From positions 1-64,000 of the forward strand of contig VSNY01000003.1 of NCBI GenBank assembly GCA_009774535.1: a stretch of 64,000 bases of DNA, given 5' to 3'. Within the stretch, counting starts at the first letter, position 1. Every line of letters starts with the position of its first letter. This document shows positions 1 through 8,934 of this stretch, in pieces. The notes under the pieces are model-generated. The model saw only the letters and a program-made list of their open reading frames with translations. It did not search any database and was not told where the DNA came from. A program made the translations under genes and the position numbers. Source of the DNA: Lachnospiraceae bacterium. Lineage in GTDB: Bacteria > Bacillota > Clostridia > Lachnospirales > Lachnospiraceae.

Positions 1-690
1 GTATGTAACATTTCCATATTTGCTCAGCTGATCGAGCGCGTAATCTCTCGCGTCACGCTCATTCATCGCTGTTTCCCGTCCGCCTGCTTCCGTGGACTGG
101 ATCTGTATATTTAAATTGTAAATCTGTTCTATATATTTATTGACTTTATCGATGCCAGCCGAAATCTGGATATTGATATTTTTCTGGTAATTCATCAGGC
201 CCTTAAATACGGCCAGCGAACGGGTGGCGAATAAACTTGCCTTTTGGATCACCAGATTCTGGTTCGCCATATCTGACGGGTCCTTTGCAAATTCTTCAAA
301 CGCCTGCCACAGACTTGCTTCGTCGTCGTCTAAAATCTGTTGGAAGGCCGTTCCCTCTAATTCCTGAAAATAATTCTGTACTTCATCGATTGCTTCATAA
401 GTTGCTGCATAATAAGATTGTCTTCCGTTTTCTCTGCGGAAAGCCTTATCCAGAAAAATATCCCTGGCGTGTACGATCTCTCCGATCGAAGTACCCTGCC
501 CGACTAATTTCTTATAGTTATTTTTTGAATATGCTAAATTGCTGTAGCGTGCATCACGAAAAACAACCTGCTGACGTACATACCCGGGGGTGTTTACGTT
601 AGCCAGGTTGTTTGCTACATTATTAATCGAATCTTGAGAAGCTTTCAACCCTGAATGTCCGACAAATATTGAACCCATTCCATTTGCCAT
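1..690 (-). CDS. flgK: Flagellar hook-associated protein 1 (FlgK), N-terminal 230 residues, cut by window edge
   Basis: FlgK forms the first junction zone between flagellar hook and filament. The minus-strand frame starts at an ATG at 690 with an AGGAGT ribosome site about 9 bases upstream and stays open for 230 codons to base 1, so the C-terminal part is outside the window. The N terminus (MANGMGSIF, then SINNVANNLANVNTPGY) is the rod/hook/filament axial-protein signature, followed by the VRQQVVF and helical coiled-coil region typical of FlgK. It lies 21 bases after flgN and is the third gene of a flgM-flgN-flgK operon, the usual clostridial order. Identity is clear from the motif and context. 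Confidence 0.93.
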   Translation of the reverse strand, partial: MANGMGSIFVGHSGLKASQDSINNVANNLANVNTPGYVRQQVVFRDARYSNLAYSKNNYKKLVGQGTSIGEIVHARDIFLDKAFRRENGRQSYYAATYEAIDEVQNYFQELEGTAFQQILDDDEASLWQAFEEFAKDPSDMANQNLVIQKASLFATRSLAVFKGLMNYQKNINIQISAGIDKVNKYIEQIYNLNIQIQSTEAGGRETAMNERDARDYALDQLSKYGNVTY

Positions 691-711
691 AATTGCTCAC
701 ACTCCTGTCTG

Positions 712-1224
712 TTATTGTTTTGCGTCAAATCCGCTGCCTCCTAGTATCTCTCCCGTATTATAAGCGTTCTTGTTATAGTTCGCCGTCTCGGGTGCGGTGC
801 GCATGCTTCGAAACAGAGTCAGGTCAAATTCGACCATGTCCAGAGCCTGATTCAGCAATGTCTGGTTTTGTTCGTTAATCTTACGAACTTCTGCTAATGT
901 CGTCTTCAACTGTTCTTTTACGTTTTGTAACCGTTCCTGTTCCCTGGGCTGGCTGCTCAGCATTTCAATAATCGTATCCAGTTTAAAATCCTGCTCCTGC
1001 TTATTTAACACCACGGACATATCATGCATAACTTTTTGCCTGCGGTGATCAAGATTCTGAATTTTACTGGCCACATCCTGTTCCTGGTCTACGATTTTTT
1101 CCAGCGCCGGGACATTGGCGTCTATGATGACCTGCTTTTTTTCCTTAGACAACTCCGCTAATTTTTCATATTCCCTGTTTTCGTTTTCTAAGACCTGAAT
1201 CAGGTCATCCATTAAACTTGCCAC
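712..1224 (-). CDS. flgN: FlgN family flagellar export chaperone
   Basis: A 170-residue, Lys/Glu/Gln-rich, almost entirely helical protein with no signal or membrane segment. Residues about 5-135 form a heptad-rich helical bundle, as in FlgN, the cytoplasmic chaperone that delivers the hook-associated proteins FlgK and FlgL to the flagellar type III export apparatus. The C-terminal 35 residues are Asn/Gly-rich and probably disordered. Sequence alone is weakly diagnostic, but its place between flgM and flgK and its size match FlgN of Firmicutes. The start follows a short gap after flgM and is probably translated from the same message. Confidence 0.85.
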   Translation of the reverse strand: MASLMDDLIQVLENENREYEKLAELSKEKKQVIIDANVPALEKIVDQEQDVASKIQNLDHRRQKVMHDMSVVLNKQEQDFKLDTIIEMLSSQPREQERLQNVKEQLKTTLAEVRKINEQNQTLLNQALDMVEFDLTLFRSMRTAPETANYNKNAYNTGEILGGSGFDAKQ

Positions 1225-1264
1225 GCCTCATCCTCACATTTCCGTAACGATCGTGTTACTTTTC

Positions 1265-1543
1265 TTAATTAGCTGCATAATAACTTGCTAATAAATGACT
1301 CGCAAAATCTCCAGTATCAACGTCATAGTTTCCAGACTTTATGCTTGATTTAAGCTCTGCTACTCTATCTTCCCTGATATCCGAAGCTGCTGCGACTGCC
1401 TTCTTTGCGACCTGATGATCTCTCCCTGCCCGTGAGATCTCAACCTGATCACGTGCAGTAGTTATCTCTGCGGTACTTTTCGCCTTGGATGGCTTTGTTG
1501 TTTTGTATAAAGTTGCGATCTGGTTATAGGCATCTATACGCAT
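1265..1543 (-). CDS. flgM: Anti-sigma-28 factor FlgM
   Basis: A protein of 92 residues beginning MRIDAYNQIATLY. FlgM binds the flagellar sigma factor (FliA/SigD) and holds it inactive until it is exported through the completed hook-basal body. The C-terminal half has the expected helices: DQVEISRAGRD, then REDRVAELKSSIKSGNYDV, then a segment like the family's I/A-A-xx-LL ending. An ATG nine bases upstream (1552) overlaps the AAAGGAG ribosome site, so the ATG at 1543, spaced 9 bases from GGAG, is the better start. It is first in the operon and sits behind a sigma-28 type promoter, which gives the feedback loop seen in other flagellated Firmicutes. Confidence 0.9.
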   Translation of the reverse strand: MRIDAYNQIATLYKTTKPSKAKSTAEITTARDQVEISRAGRDHQVAKKAVAAASDIREDRVAELKSSIKSGNYDVDTGDFASHLLASYYAAN

Positions 1544-1677
1544 ATTAGGCATCTCCTTTCATCGTCTCGTCCCTGAATGATTTTTAGAATACTTCACTTT
1601 TATGCAGGTGAAATACCTCGATTTATATTGTGCAATCATAAGGTATTATGCACGGTTTGTGAAGTTCTATAACTTGT

Positions 1678-1704
1678 TTATCGGCTGATTTCGGGATTTT
1701 GTTA
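1678..1704 (-). promoter_or_regulatory. Sigma-28 (SigD/FliA) type flagellar promoter for flgM-flgN-flgK
   Basis: Read on the minus strand, a -35 TAAC (1704-1701) is followed by 15 bases and a -10 GCCGATAA (1685-1678). The sigma-28 consensus is TAAA-N15-GCCGATAA, so the -10 matches at all eight positions and the -35 at three of four. Transcription would start near 1671, about 125 bases before flgM. This is the only such element noticed in the window. Confidence 0.75.
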
Positions 1705-1743
1705 GGTGTTTTTCCAATTTTATTGAAAATGTTGATTGTCTCA

Positions 1744-1958
1744 CTATTTCCAAGTAATATAGATTTGTTTCTTTTGTTTTGCACAGTCTGTTAAATATAA
1801 AGGAATCAGCGTCTGGTACGGAATGCCGGATTCCTCGCTTTGCTCTTTAAAAAATCAATCGTATCGTTGTCTGTATTGATAATAATCTGCTTTTTCAGCT
1901 TTTTCGCATATGAATTTTTTCATGGACTGAGATTTTTAATATCATATGCTTCCCTCAT
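1744..1958 (-). pseudogene. Decayed BrnA-family antitoxin
   Basis: The minus strand from ATG 1958 reads MREAYDIKNLSP, a stop, then KNSYAKKLKKQIIINTDNDT and IDFLKSKA. After a one-base frame change it reads ESGIPYQTLIPLYLTDCA and ends at a TAG at 1744. Placed in order, these pieces match BrnA/CopG-type antitoxins (PF14384): MREAYDF, RKNPYAK, KQITIRLDEDTIDYFK, SGIPYQTLINLYLRDCA. The in-frame TGA replaces what would be a CGA arginine codon, and a single frameshift separates the last third. The gene is therefore broken at two places. BrnA normally neutralises the ribonuclease BrnT encoded just upstream. The match is from memory of the family pattern. Confidence 0.6.
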
Positions 1959-2048
1959 AGTAACTGCCCTCCCTTTTCTTCGTTGTAATAATTTTTCTCG
2001 CTTGTTGCCGCCTTCCGCGCCGATTACACAAAATATCTGTTTTAAAGA
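1959..2048 (-). pseudogene. Possible 3' remnant of the partner toxin BrnT
   Basis: Directly upstream of the broken antitoxin, the minus strand encodes CVIGAEGGNKREKLLQRRK. This resembles the C-terminal RIISAR-KAT-KER-LY block of BrnT ribonuclease toxins, but with several substitutions and no recognisable N-terminal half. The order BrnT then BrnA is the standard one. I infer a decayed toxin-antitoxin pair; the BrnT part is weak and could be chance. Confidence 0.25.
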
Positions 2049-2111
2049 TTGATTCCCAGGGGCATTTGTGCTAATCTTTTTATATATTATCATGAAAGTG
2101 AGGTACATGCC

Positions 2112-4292
2112 ATGAAAAAATTGTTACATTTTACCAGTATTCTGTTCTGTACATTGCTGCTTTGCCTTTGCATCGCACCGCAAACAGTAAAAGCATCCAG
2201 CACGACTACTGTCGGCATTGACCTGCAATATGGCCAGACCGAAGCAAGAAAAATGCTGCAAATGATAAATGCTTTTCGTACCAGTCCGTCAGACGCCTGG
2301 TTCTGGCAGGAAGACAATGTGAATAAGACTATTTTTAACACGCAGCCGGATCAGAAATTATCCGAACTGCAGTATGATTACCGTCTGGAACAAATCGCTA
2401 TGCAGCGCGCGACCGAAATCGCCCTGTCTTTCAGCCATACCAGACCAAACGGACAGGAATATTCCACAGCTTACAGCAGCAATTTTCTAAACCATAACAA
2501 TGGGGAAAATATCGCGGCCGGTCAGGCTTCGGCTTCGGCTGTATTTGAATCCTGGCAGGAGACGAGGGAAAACTATGCGGGCCAGGGACACAGGCGCAAT
2601 ATGCTGTCTAAAGATTATAACGTGGTCGGCATCGGACATGTAGTTTATAATGGAACACATTACTGGGTACAGGAATTTGCGCAGGTTCCTTCCCCAAATA
2701 CTTCTCAGACAACTGCAAAAGACAGCCGGGAAACAGTGTCTGTCGAGGTACTCTCTTCCAACATCTCGAATGTTTCCCTGGCATCCGGCATTCAGACAAT
2801 TACTTTAAAGCCCGGCGAGACAGCTAAGCTTCCGCAGCCAAATATGACTGCTCATTTTAAAGACCATTATCCGTCCCACGCTGCCTGCCCGATTAACCTG
2901 CAGGGAAACGCACAGACTGCCACACTTCATTGGATCTCATCCAATCCGAATATCGCAGACATCACTTCTGACGGATATATCCGTGCCAACGCACAGGGAA
3001 GAGCGTCTGTCTCCGCATCCTGGAACGGGGCCACCATTACTTGTGAAGTATCGGTCAGCAGCTCCAATAACTGGCCAAATACCGGATACTGGCCGAATCC
3101 TGGCTATTATCCAAATTATACACAGGGGGAATATACGATTTACTTTAATCCTACAAACGGTATTTTACGGGAAAATAATATCCAAACCACCGTTAACCAG
3201 CGGGTCACCTGGCTTCCGACGCCGACCAGGGACGGTTATTCCTTCAGCGGCTGGTACACGCAGCCGTCCGGAGGTACTATGGTTACAACAAGTACGATCT
3301 TTTATGCGAATACAGAGATCTACGCACAATGGAATAATGTAAATACAGGCTATCGTGATTTTATTATTTCAAACGTCACGGATACGGCTGCAACCATTAC
3401 GGCGATTATCCCAAGCAGCCAGGTAACCAACTGGGGTGTTCTCTACGGCACATCGACTTCCAATCTGCAGGAATCAAAGCAGCTGAGCCAGTTTGCCGTT
3501 ACATCCGCGCTCGTAACTACCCTGACAGGCTTAACGCCAGGAACGACTTATTATTACAAAGTATATTATTATCAGGACATCAGAAGAATGGAATCCGGAA
3601 TTGGTTCCTTTACCACTGCCAAACCTTCGGAATATGCCGTTACCTTTTTTGCAAACGGAGGAACATTGTCCGGGCAGGATTCCATAATGACGGTAAATCA
3701 AAAACTGCCGACGCTTCCAAGCGCCTACCGCCAGGATTATACGTTTGACGGATGGTACACCGAAGCATACAGCGGCACCCGGATTACAACCGATACCCCT
3801 ATCCGCGCGGCAACTCCGGCCTATGCACACTGGACTTACAGTCCGGCAAATGCAGTCAATCCGGGCGGCAGCACAAATAACGGATCTAATGGTTCCAACA
3901 ACGGCAGTCAGGGCGGAACTGGCAGCAGCGGCAGTTCCAACAACGACTTTTCCGTAGACGTAGATTATGATGAACCTGAGGACACAGAACCCATCTCAGT
4001 GAAGAAGATAAAACTCAAAAGCGTAAAAAATACTGGAAAAGGCAAGATCAAAGCAGCGTGGACCTGGTATCCGTACGGCGACGGCTATCAAATCGCTTAT
4101 TCCACCAGTAAAAACTTCGCTTCTGATCAGACAAAGCGTAAATCCGCAGGCGTATTTACGGATTCTAAAACAATTTCAGGTCTGAAAAAAGGAAAGACTT
4201 ATTATGTAAGAGTCCGAGCTTATCAAAAATCAGATGGAGAAAAATTCTACGGAGCATGGAGCAATGTGAAAAAAATTAAGACAAAAAAATAA
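2112..4292 (+). CDS. Secreted CAP/SCP-domain protein with Ig-like, InlB-type repeats and fibronectin III modules
   Basis: A protein of 726 residues. The ATG at 2112 gives a clean signal peptide (MKKLLHF, hydrophobic core, cut near VKAS), so I prefer it to the in-frame upstream start. Residues about 40-190 are a CAP (YkwD-like) domain: MINAFRTSP, SHTRPNGQE, NNGENIAAG, GHRRNML, HYWVQEFAQ. Then come a Big-2-like Ig fold (ISSNPNIADITSDGYIRANA), an InlB B-repeat (FNPTNG...FSGWYTQPSGG), a fibronectin III module, a second InlB B-repeat (FFANGGTL...FDGWYTEAYSG), a Gly/Ser/Asn linker and a C-terminal fibronectin III-like domain ending KKIKTKK. No LPXTG anchor is present. It probably acts at or outside the wall; the substrate is unknown. 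Confidence 0.85.
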   Translation: MKKLLHFTSILFCTLLLCLCIAPQTVKASSTTTVGIDLQYGQTEARKMLQMINAFRTSPSDAWFWQEDNVNKTIFNTQPDQKLSELQYDYRLEQIAMQRATEIALSFSHTRPNGQEYSTAYSSNFLNHNNGENIAAGQASASAVFESWQETRENYAGQGHRRNMLSKDYNVVGIGHVVYNGTHYWVQEFAQVPSPNTSQTTAKDSRETVSVEVLSSNISNVSLASGIQTITLKPGETAKLPQPNMTAHFKDHYPSHAACPINLQGNAQTATLHWISSNPNIADITSDGYIRANAQGRASVSASWNGATITCEVSVSSSNNWPNTGYWPNPGYYPNYTQGEYTIYFNPTNGILRENNIQTTVNQRVTWLPTPTRDGYSFSGWYTQPSGGTMVTTSTIFYANTEIYAQWNNVNTGYRDFIISNVTDTAATITAIIPSSQVTNWGVLYGTSTSNLQESKQLSQFAVTSALVTTLTGLTPGTTYYYKVYYYQDIRRMESGIGSFTTAKPSEYAVTFFANGGTLSGQDSIMTVNQKLPTLPSAYRQDYTFDGWYTEAYSGTRITTDTPIRAATPAYAHWTYSPANAVNPGGSTNNGSNGSNNGSQGGTGSSGSSNNDFSVDVDYDEPEDTEPISVKKIKLKSVKNTGKGKIKAAWTWYPYGDGYQIAYSTSKNFASDQTKRKSAGVFTDSKTISGLKKGKTYYVRVRAYQKSDGEKFYGAWSNVKKIKTKK

Positions 4293-4352
4293 GTAACAAT
4301 CCGGATCGTCCATGGAACTGTTACTAAAAACTATATTTCATCAAATGATACA

Positions 4353-4389
4353 CAAAAAGGACTGGGATTCACCATCAGGAATCCCAGTC
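4353..4389 (-). terminator. Rho-independent terminator after the CvpA gene
   Basis: A perfect 11-base stem, GACTGGGATTC with GAATCCCAGTC, around an 8-base loop. On the minus strand it is followed by CTTTTTG, so it ends the operon 6320-4400. It may also stop the convergent CAP-protein transcript, but the plus side has no T-run. Confidence 0.8.
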
Positions 4390-4399
4390 ATACTCAGGT

Positions 4400-5104
4400 T
4401 CATATCTGAACCAGCTTTAAACTTTTAAGCAGTATCAATACCTGGTTCTTCTCATGCAGACCCCGCAGCACCGCGTTCTCTTCAATCAGCTGTAATAAAG
4501 ACGCACTGCTCGGCAGGATCTTTGTCGCGTCAATCAGCAAAAATACAACCCAGATCACAAGAAACGCCTTCGCCGCACCCGCAAGAAATCCAAAAATCAT
4601 ATTTACCAGATGAATCCCCGGTTTTTTGGAAAACAAATCGAGCTTACGTCCGACCAGAAATAAAATCACCGCAATCACCAAAAACGACACCAAAAAAGCA
4701 ACCGCACCAATGCAGAATTCCGCGGCCGCGCGCGCCATTTTCTGATAAATCCCCTGAGATTCCAAAATTCCCGGGATCGCATCCTTGGCCGCCTGGTTCA
4801 ACTCCTTTTTCAGTGTTTTGGGCATCGTCACCCAGGGCAGTTCCGTCAGTTCCATCCAGGAACCGTCCTCCAGCTTCTGATTAACCTGGTTTCGCACCAT
4901 CTTTTCGCAGCCTGTTTCGATGTGAGCTTCCAACGGCGTTTTCTCGAGAACCACATTTCGCACCATCGGAGCAGTCACTGCTATAAACAAAACCGCTATG
5001 ATCCATGCCGTCGCTCCATAGATCACCCGCAAAAATCCTTTATGAAAACCTCTCAGGGCAGATAAGATAATATAGCCCATGACCAGAATATATAACCAAT
5101 TCAT
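4400..5104 (-). CDS. CvpA family membrane protein
   Basis: A protein of 234 residues with four likely membrane helices (about 3-20, 28-50, 130-155, 165-192) and an amphipathic central segment. The opening MNWLYILVMGYIILSALRGF followed by KGFLRVIYG is the CvpA pattern; CvpA proteins were named for a colicin V production phenotype and are linked to envelope or division functions. The start is separated by one base from the stop of the DUF5711 gene, so the two are almost surely co-translated. A strong terminator follows. The exact role here cannot be read from sequence. Confidence 0.75.
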   Translation of the reverse strand: MNWLYILVMGYIILSALRGFHKGFLRVIYGATAWIIAVLFIAVTAPMVRNVVLEKTPLEAHIETGCEKMVRNQVNQKLEDGSWMELTELPWVTMPKTLKKELNQAAKDAIPGILESQGIYQKMARAAAEFCIGAVAFLVSFLVIAVILFLVGRKLDLFSKKPGIHLVNMIFGFLAGAAKAFLVIWVVFLLIDATKILPSSASLLQLIEENAVLRGLHEKNQVLILLKSLKLVQI

Positions 5105-5105
5105 T

Positions 5106-6320
5106 TTACAATTTGTCCTTTAACTTAATCCTGTCTGTTTCGCCATTTAAGATCAGCCAGTAATCCAGCTGGCCGCTTCCGGATATCACATCATAAATGC
5201 TGCGGTCAAACGTATACTCGAACCGCTTGCTGCCTCTCATCGTAAATAACTGCACGCTTTTCTCATTCCGAATGCACAGCAGCCCGTTCTGCAGAAAGTC
5301 AATCGCTGTATAATCCAGATCAAATTTCTGCTCCAGTATCTGCCTGCCTTTCATATTATAAATCTTTGTTACATACCCTTTTGCAGATTCTGCATCGTCA
5401 AAAACCAGGCCGAAATAATCTTCATCATAATAGATGCTGCGGATATTTTTGCCGCATTTGATTTCTTTCATAACCGCAGGCTTTTGTTTTCCTTCAAAGA
5501 GAAGTACTTTTTCATCTCCAAACGCAATCAGCCTGTCATTCGTGACAAACCGGATACTAGGTATAATCATGTCTTTGTAAGAGTAAGAACCTACAATATT
5601 ATCAATTTCATTTTGTCCTACGGTTCCGTAATTATAAAATACAACCGTAGATTTTACGTCTGCTTCCTGGATATCCAGCATACTGACTGCCAGCTTTAAC
5701 GCGTCGCGTGACAGCGCCAGGTCAAGCGGATAGCCGCTGTTTTCAATATGCAGCTCACCTCCTGACAGCTGTTTGCCGTCTTTGTCATACATATGAATAT
5801 AACTTGTCTGGGAGTCTTCCATCAGTACAGCAACTTTCCCCTGACGGGCAATACTGACCCTCTGTACCGGAATGGTCGTCTGGATCGTCCCCTGCTGCCC
5901 GACTGTATTCATAATATAGATCCGGTTGCCTCCCTGCTCATAAATAGCGAGATAATCTTCACAGACCGCGATCCGCGGTGATTCCATTTCATACGGCTGG
6001 TTCCAGAATACCTCGCCGCTGATGCTGGAATAGACAGCCCCATCCTGCGTATACTGCAGCACATTTCCCTGAAACTCTTCATACGCCGCCGCGGATGTTT
6101 CCCTGCGTTCAATTTGTTCGATCACTTCATAATCCGTATAAACTTTTGTCTCAAAATAGATCAATACGGCAAAAAGCAATCCGATTGCCGCACCAGTAAG
6201 CATCAGGATCAGGATGAGAATCTTTATCCTGTGTATCCTGATTTTCTGATTTAACCCGGATAACTCTTCTGTGCTTTGTGCCGGAAGAGCACGTAATGTA
6301 GTTTTTCCGCTTTTTGCCAT
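5106..6320 (-). CDS. DUF5711 family membrane-anchored beta-propeller-like protein
   Basis: A protein of 404 residues. One membrane segment near residues 30-55 (ILILILMLTGAAIGLLFAVLIY) is preceded by a basic cytoplasmic tail. The outside domain of about 340 residues is made of repeated short beta units such as GAVYSSISGEVFWN, IAVCEDYLAIYEQGGNRIYIMN and SYIHMYDKDGKQL, suggesting a beta-propeller. This agrees with the clostridial family DUF5711, whose function is unknown. It lies between a LysM protein and CvpA, all on one strand with short gaps, so a shared envelope role is likely but unproven. Confidence 0.65.
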   Translation of the reverse strand: MAKSGKTTLRALPAQSTEELSGLNQKIRIHRIKILILILMLTGAAIGLLFAVLIYFETKVYTDYEVIEQIERRETSAAAYEEFQGNVLQYTQDGAVYSSISGEVFWNQPYEMESPRIAVCEDYLAIYEQGGNRIYIMNTVGQQGTIQTTIPVQRVSIARQGKVAVLMEDSQTSYIHMYDKDGKQLSGGELHIENSGYPLDLALSRDALKLAVSMLDIQEADVKSTVVFYNYGTVGQNEIDNIVGSYSYKDMIIPSIRFVTNDRLIAFGDEKVLLFEGKQKPAVMKEIKCGKNIRSIYYDEDYFGLVFDDAESAKGYVTKIYNMKGRQILEQKFDLDYTAIDFLQNGLLCIRNEKSVQLFTMRGSKRFEYTFDRSIYDVISGSGQLDYWLILNGETDRIKLKDKL

Positions 6321-6349
6321 AGTCCTCTCCTGTATGCATCCTGGCTTTT

Positions 6350-7714
6350 TCAGGGCAGTTCCAGCCTCTGCCCGGCGTAGATCATATCCATATCTTCAAT
6401 TCCGTTTAAGGTACATATTTTGCGTGCCTTTGCTGCTGTTCCGTAGATCTTTTTGCTGATCCCGACCAGGCTGTCGCCTTCTTTTACAATATAGTATCCC
6501 TGCAGCAGACTGGTCTGCGCTTCTGTTAACGCGGACGTCTCCAGGCTGTCGGAAGATATCGGCTCCTTTTCTCCATCATCCTCGGAAGAAGTATCCTGCT
6601 TGTGCTTGTTCCCGGATGACTTGCTTTTGCCGCTGTCATCAGAATTTGTTTCAAATGACTTTTCGTCGCCGCCGAAGCCTGTCTCTTTTTCGTTATCGTC
6701 CGTATCCCCTGCGGTTTTAGCGCTGCCGCTGGAAGTTTCTTTCTTAGAATCAGATTCCTGATCTGAATCTTGATCTGAATCTTTGTCAGAATCTTTTTCG
6801 TCTCCGTTTTGATTGCCGTGCCCGGCGTCTGCACTGCCCGCTTCGTTCAGATCAGTCTCATCCCCATCCTGCACATTCGCGCTCATTGCGGGTACGTCCG
6901 AAGATTGAATGCCGGCCTGTCCGCCTTTCCCGGAAATCTGATTCATGGCGGATTCCAGATCCTGCATTTTTTCCACATTATTTACGGTACTTACGCCAAG
7001 CACACAGACCGAAAGTACCAGCAGCAGACTAGTTGTATATAAGACACCGTTCCACTTGCGTTCGGATAACTGTGCCTTTTTTTCCAGCAGCGTTTCCCGA
7101 TAACTCTGGACAAGCGGTTCTTTGATCTCCTCGGGTGAAATGTCCAGCTCCCGGTTTTTGTTTTTATCAATCATATATTCCTGCATCTGTGGGTTTTTCT
7201 CATAATAGACATAATACCCTTCCCGGCGCTGCAGGATATTTTTTTCAAATATGTAAAAAGCTTCTTCGTTTTCTACCAGATCCAGCAAAAACAATACATT
7301 TTTCTGAATATTAAAATTCTGTTTATGACTGCGTTCCAATTCTGCAGAAATCGCCGCATTCGCGCTGCTGACGTCCTGTCCCCAGCCGACAATCTCCAGA
7401 TTGTCATAATAGGTCTTCATCTCTTTGTAGATAAACGTCCACGTATCATCGTTAAATTGCAGAATATGGTCTTTGAAATATTCATCTTCGACCCGTATTA
7501 ATCCGCTGATAAAGTATCTGGCATAGTCTTTTCCCTTTTCCAGTCTGCCCAGCAGCATAAACCCCCGGTTGGTCCATGTTTCCTGTACTTCCTGTGTATG
7601 TAAATAGGTATATACGTAATCCTCCAGATAGACCCTTGTACTGCCTGTGCTGGTTCCGATCTGACGGATATTCTTTGGTAGTGTCCCTGATGACCTCTGT
7701 TTTTGTTCTGCCAA
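6350..7714 (-). CDS. Single-pass membrane protein with C-terminal LysM domain
   Basis: About 454 residues from a TTG at 7714 with an AGAGGTG ribosome site 7 bases upstream; a longer TTG start at 7753 has no such site. The first 210 residues are a cytoplasmic domain of unknown family (IGTSTGSTRVYLEDYVYTYL is characteristic). A membrane helix (GVLYTTSLLLVLSVCVLGV) follows, then a Ser/Asp/Glu/Lys-rich spacer of about 150 residues with SD repeats. The last 46 residues are a LysM peptidoglycan-binding domain (YYIVKEGDSLVGISKKIYGT ... AGQRLELP). The topology fits a protein linking a cytoplasmic module to the wall. The spacer's biased composition makes its boundaries uncertain. Confidence 0.7.
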   Translation of the reverse strand: MAEQKQRSSGTLPKNIRQIGTSTGSTRVYLEDYVYTYLHTQEVQETWTNRGFMLLGRLEKGKDYARYFISGLIRVEDEYFKDHILQFNDDTWTFIYKEMKTYYDNLEIVGWGQDVSSANAAISAELERSHKQNFNIQKNVLFLLDLVENEEAFYIFEKNILQRREGYYVYYEKNPQMQEYMIDKNKNRELDISPEEIKEPLVQSYRETLLEKKAQLSERKWNGVLYTTSLLLVLSVCVLGVSTVNNVEKMQDLESAMNQISGKGGQAGIQSSDVPAMSANVQDGDETDLNEAGSADAGHGNQNGDEKDSDKDSDQDSDQESDSKKETSSGSAKTAGDTDDNEKETGFGGDEKSFETNSDDSGKSKSSGNKHKQDTSSEDDGEKEPISSDSLETSALTEAQTSLLQGYYIVKEGDSLVGISKKIYGTAAKARKICTLNGIEDMDMIYAGQRLELP

Positions 7715-7859
7715 TTCGCACACCTCTTTCCATTTTTTCAGGTATGCGTTCAATGTAGCATAATAGACAGGCTGATTTTGACATTTATTGTTGTCAGCAC
7801 TACAAAATTAACAGAATCCATACATATTTTTATGCTGCTGCACATAAGCGTTCAGCGGT

Positions 7860-8456
7860 TTACAGCTCTGTACGCCCTTCTAATGCCCGCAGCAAAGTCA
7901 CCTCGTCAATATATTCCAGATCGCCGCCTACCGGAACGCCGCTGGCAATCCGTGTTACCCTGATGCCAGTCGGCTTGATCAGTTTGCTGATATACATGGC
8001 CGTTGTCTCTCCTTCGAGACTGGAATTCGTCGCGATAATAACTTCGCTGACATCGCCCTGCAGACGCTGCATCAGTTCTTTCAGCCTGATATCAGCCGGA
8101 CCGATGCCAAGCATAGGAGAAATCGCACCATGCAGCACATGATAGACGCCCTCAAACTTTCCAGTTTTTTCATATGCAGCCAGATCTCTCGGATTTTCTA
8201 CGACCATAATAACTTTCTGGTCCCGCTTCGGATTTTTGCAGATCGGACAGATTTCCTCATCCGTCAGCGTACAGCACTGCCTGCAGTAACAGACTTTACG
8301 CTTTGCTTCCAAAATAGCGCTTGACAGCTTCTCCACTTCCGTTTCCGGCATATCCAGGATATGGAACGCCATCCGCTGGGCAGATTTTACACCGATTCCC
8401 GGCAGCCCCGCAAGGGATTCAATCAGTTTGCTGATTTGCGCACTGTAATAATCCAT
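7860..8456 (-). CDS. recR: Recombination protein RecR
   Basis: A protein of 198 residues, the usual RecR length. RecR works with RecF and RecO to load RecA at gaps. Seen in order: a helix-hairpin-helix segment ([20 protein letters not shown]), a four-cysteine zinc finger ([18 protein letters not shown]), and a Toprim domain ([32 protein letters not shown]). It lies two bases after ybaB and downstream of dnaX, the conserved dnaX-ybaB-recR order. Confidence 0.96.
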   Translation of the reverse strand: MDYYSAQISKLIESLAGLPGIGVKSAQRMAFHILDMPETEVEKLSSAILEAKRKVCYCRQCCTLTDEEICPICKNPKRDQKVIMVVENPRDLAAYEKTGKFEGVYHVLHGAISPMLGIGPADIRLKELMQRLQGDVSEVIIATNSSLEGETTAMYISKLIKPTGIRVTRIASGVPVGGDLEYIDEVTLLRALEGRTEL

Positions 8457-8458
8457 CT

Positions 8459-8809
8459 CTAAAATAACCCCATGCCGCCGCCAAGACCGCCAGTGATCTT
8501 ACCCATTGTATTCTGGGAATATTCGTCAATCTTGCGGATCGCTTCATTGGCAGCCGCCATAATCAGATCTTCCAGCATTTCCACATCATCCGGATCTACC
8601 GCTTCCGGGTCGATTTTAACCTTGGTAACTTCCCGTTTGCCGGATACTGTTACTTCAACGACTCCGCCGCCCGCGCTGGCTGTCATCTCCTTTTCTTCCA
8701 GCTCTTTGGTCGCGTCTTCCATCTGCTTTTGCATCTTCTGCGCCTGCTTCATGAGATTAGCCATATTGCCCGGCATACCGCCGCCTGGAAATCCTCCTCT
8801 TTTTGCCAT
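8459..8809 (-). CDS. YbaB/EbfC family nucleoid-associated protein
   Basis: A protein of 116 residues with Gly/Met-rich ends ([15 protein letters not shown] at the start, [10 protein letters not shown] at the end) and a central YbaB fold ([20 protein letters not shown], then [18 protein letters not shown]). YbaB proteins are small dimeric DNA-binding proteins. Two ATGs six bases apart follow GGAGG at 4 and 10 bases; I take the second because the family usually starts MAK. It sits between dnaX and recR and is probably co-transcribed with both. Confidence 0.9.
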   Translation of the reverse strand: MAKRGGFPGGGMPGNMANLMKQAQKMQKQMEDATKELEEKEMTASAGGGVVEVTVSGKREVTKVKIDPEAVDPDDVEMLEDLIMAAANEAIRKIDEYSQNTMGKITGGLGGGMGLF

Positions 8810-8934
8810 GATCATTGTTCCTCCTTACAATTAATTATTTTGACTGTTATTGATTTTAACGCAAATCATGCCTTCTGACAATATATGGTTCCATTTTCAT
8901 AAAAAATACATATTTGATAAGAAAATTAACATGT

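Noticed and set aside
1840..2052. Plus-strand 70-residue hydrophobic reading frame
   Set aside because: No ribosome site, and the opposite strand carries recognisable antitoxin fragments, so this is a shadow.
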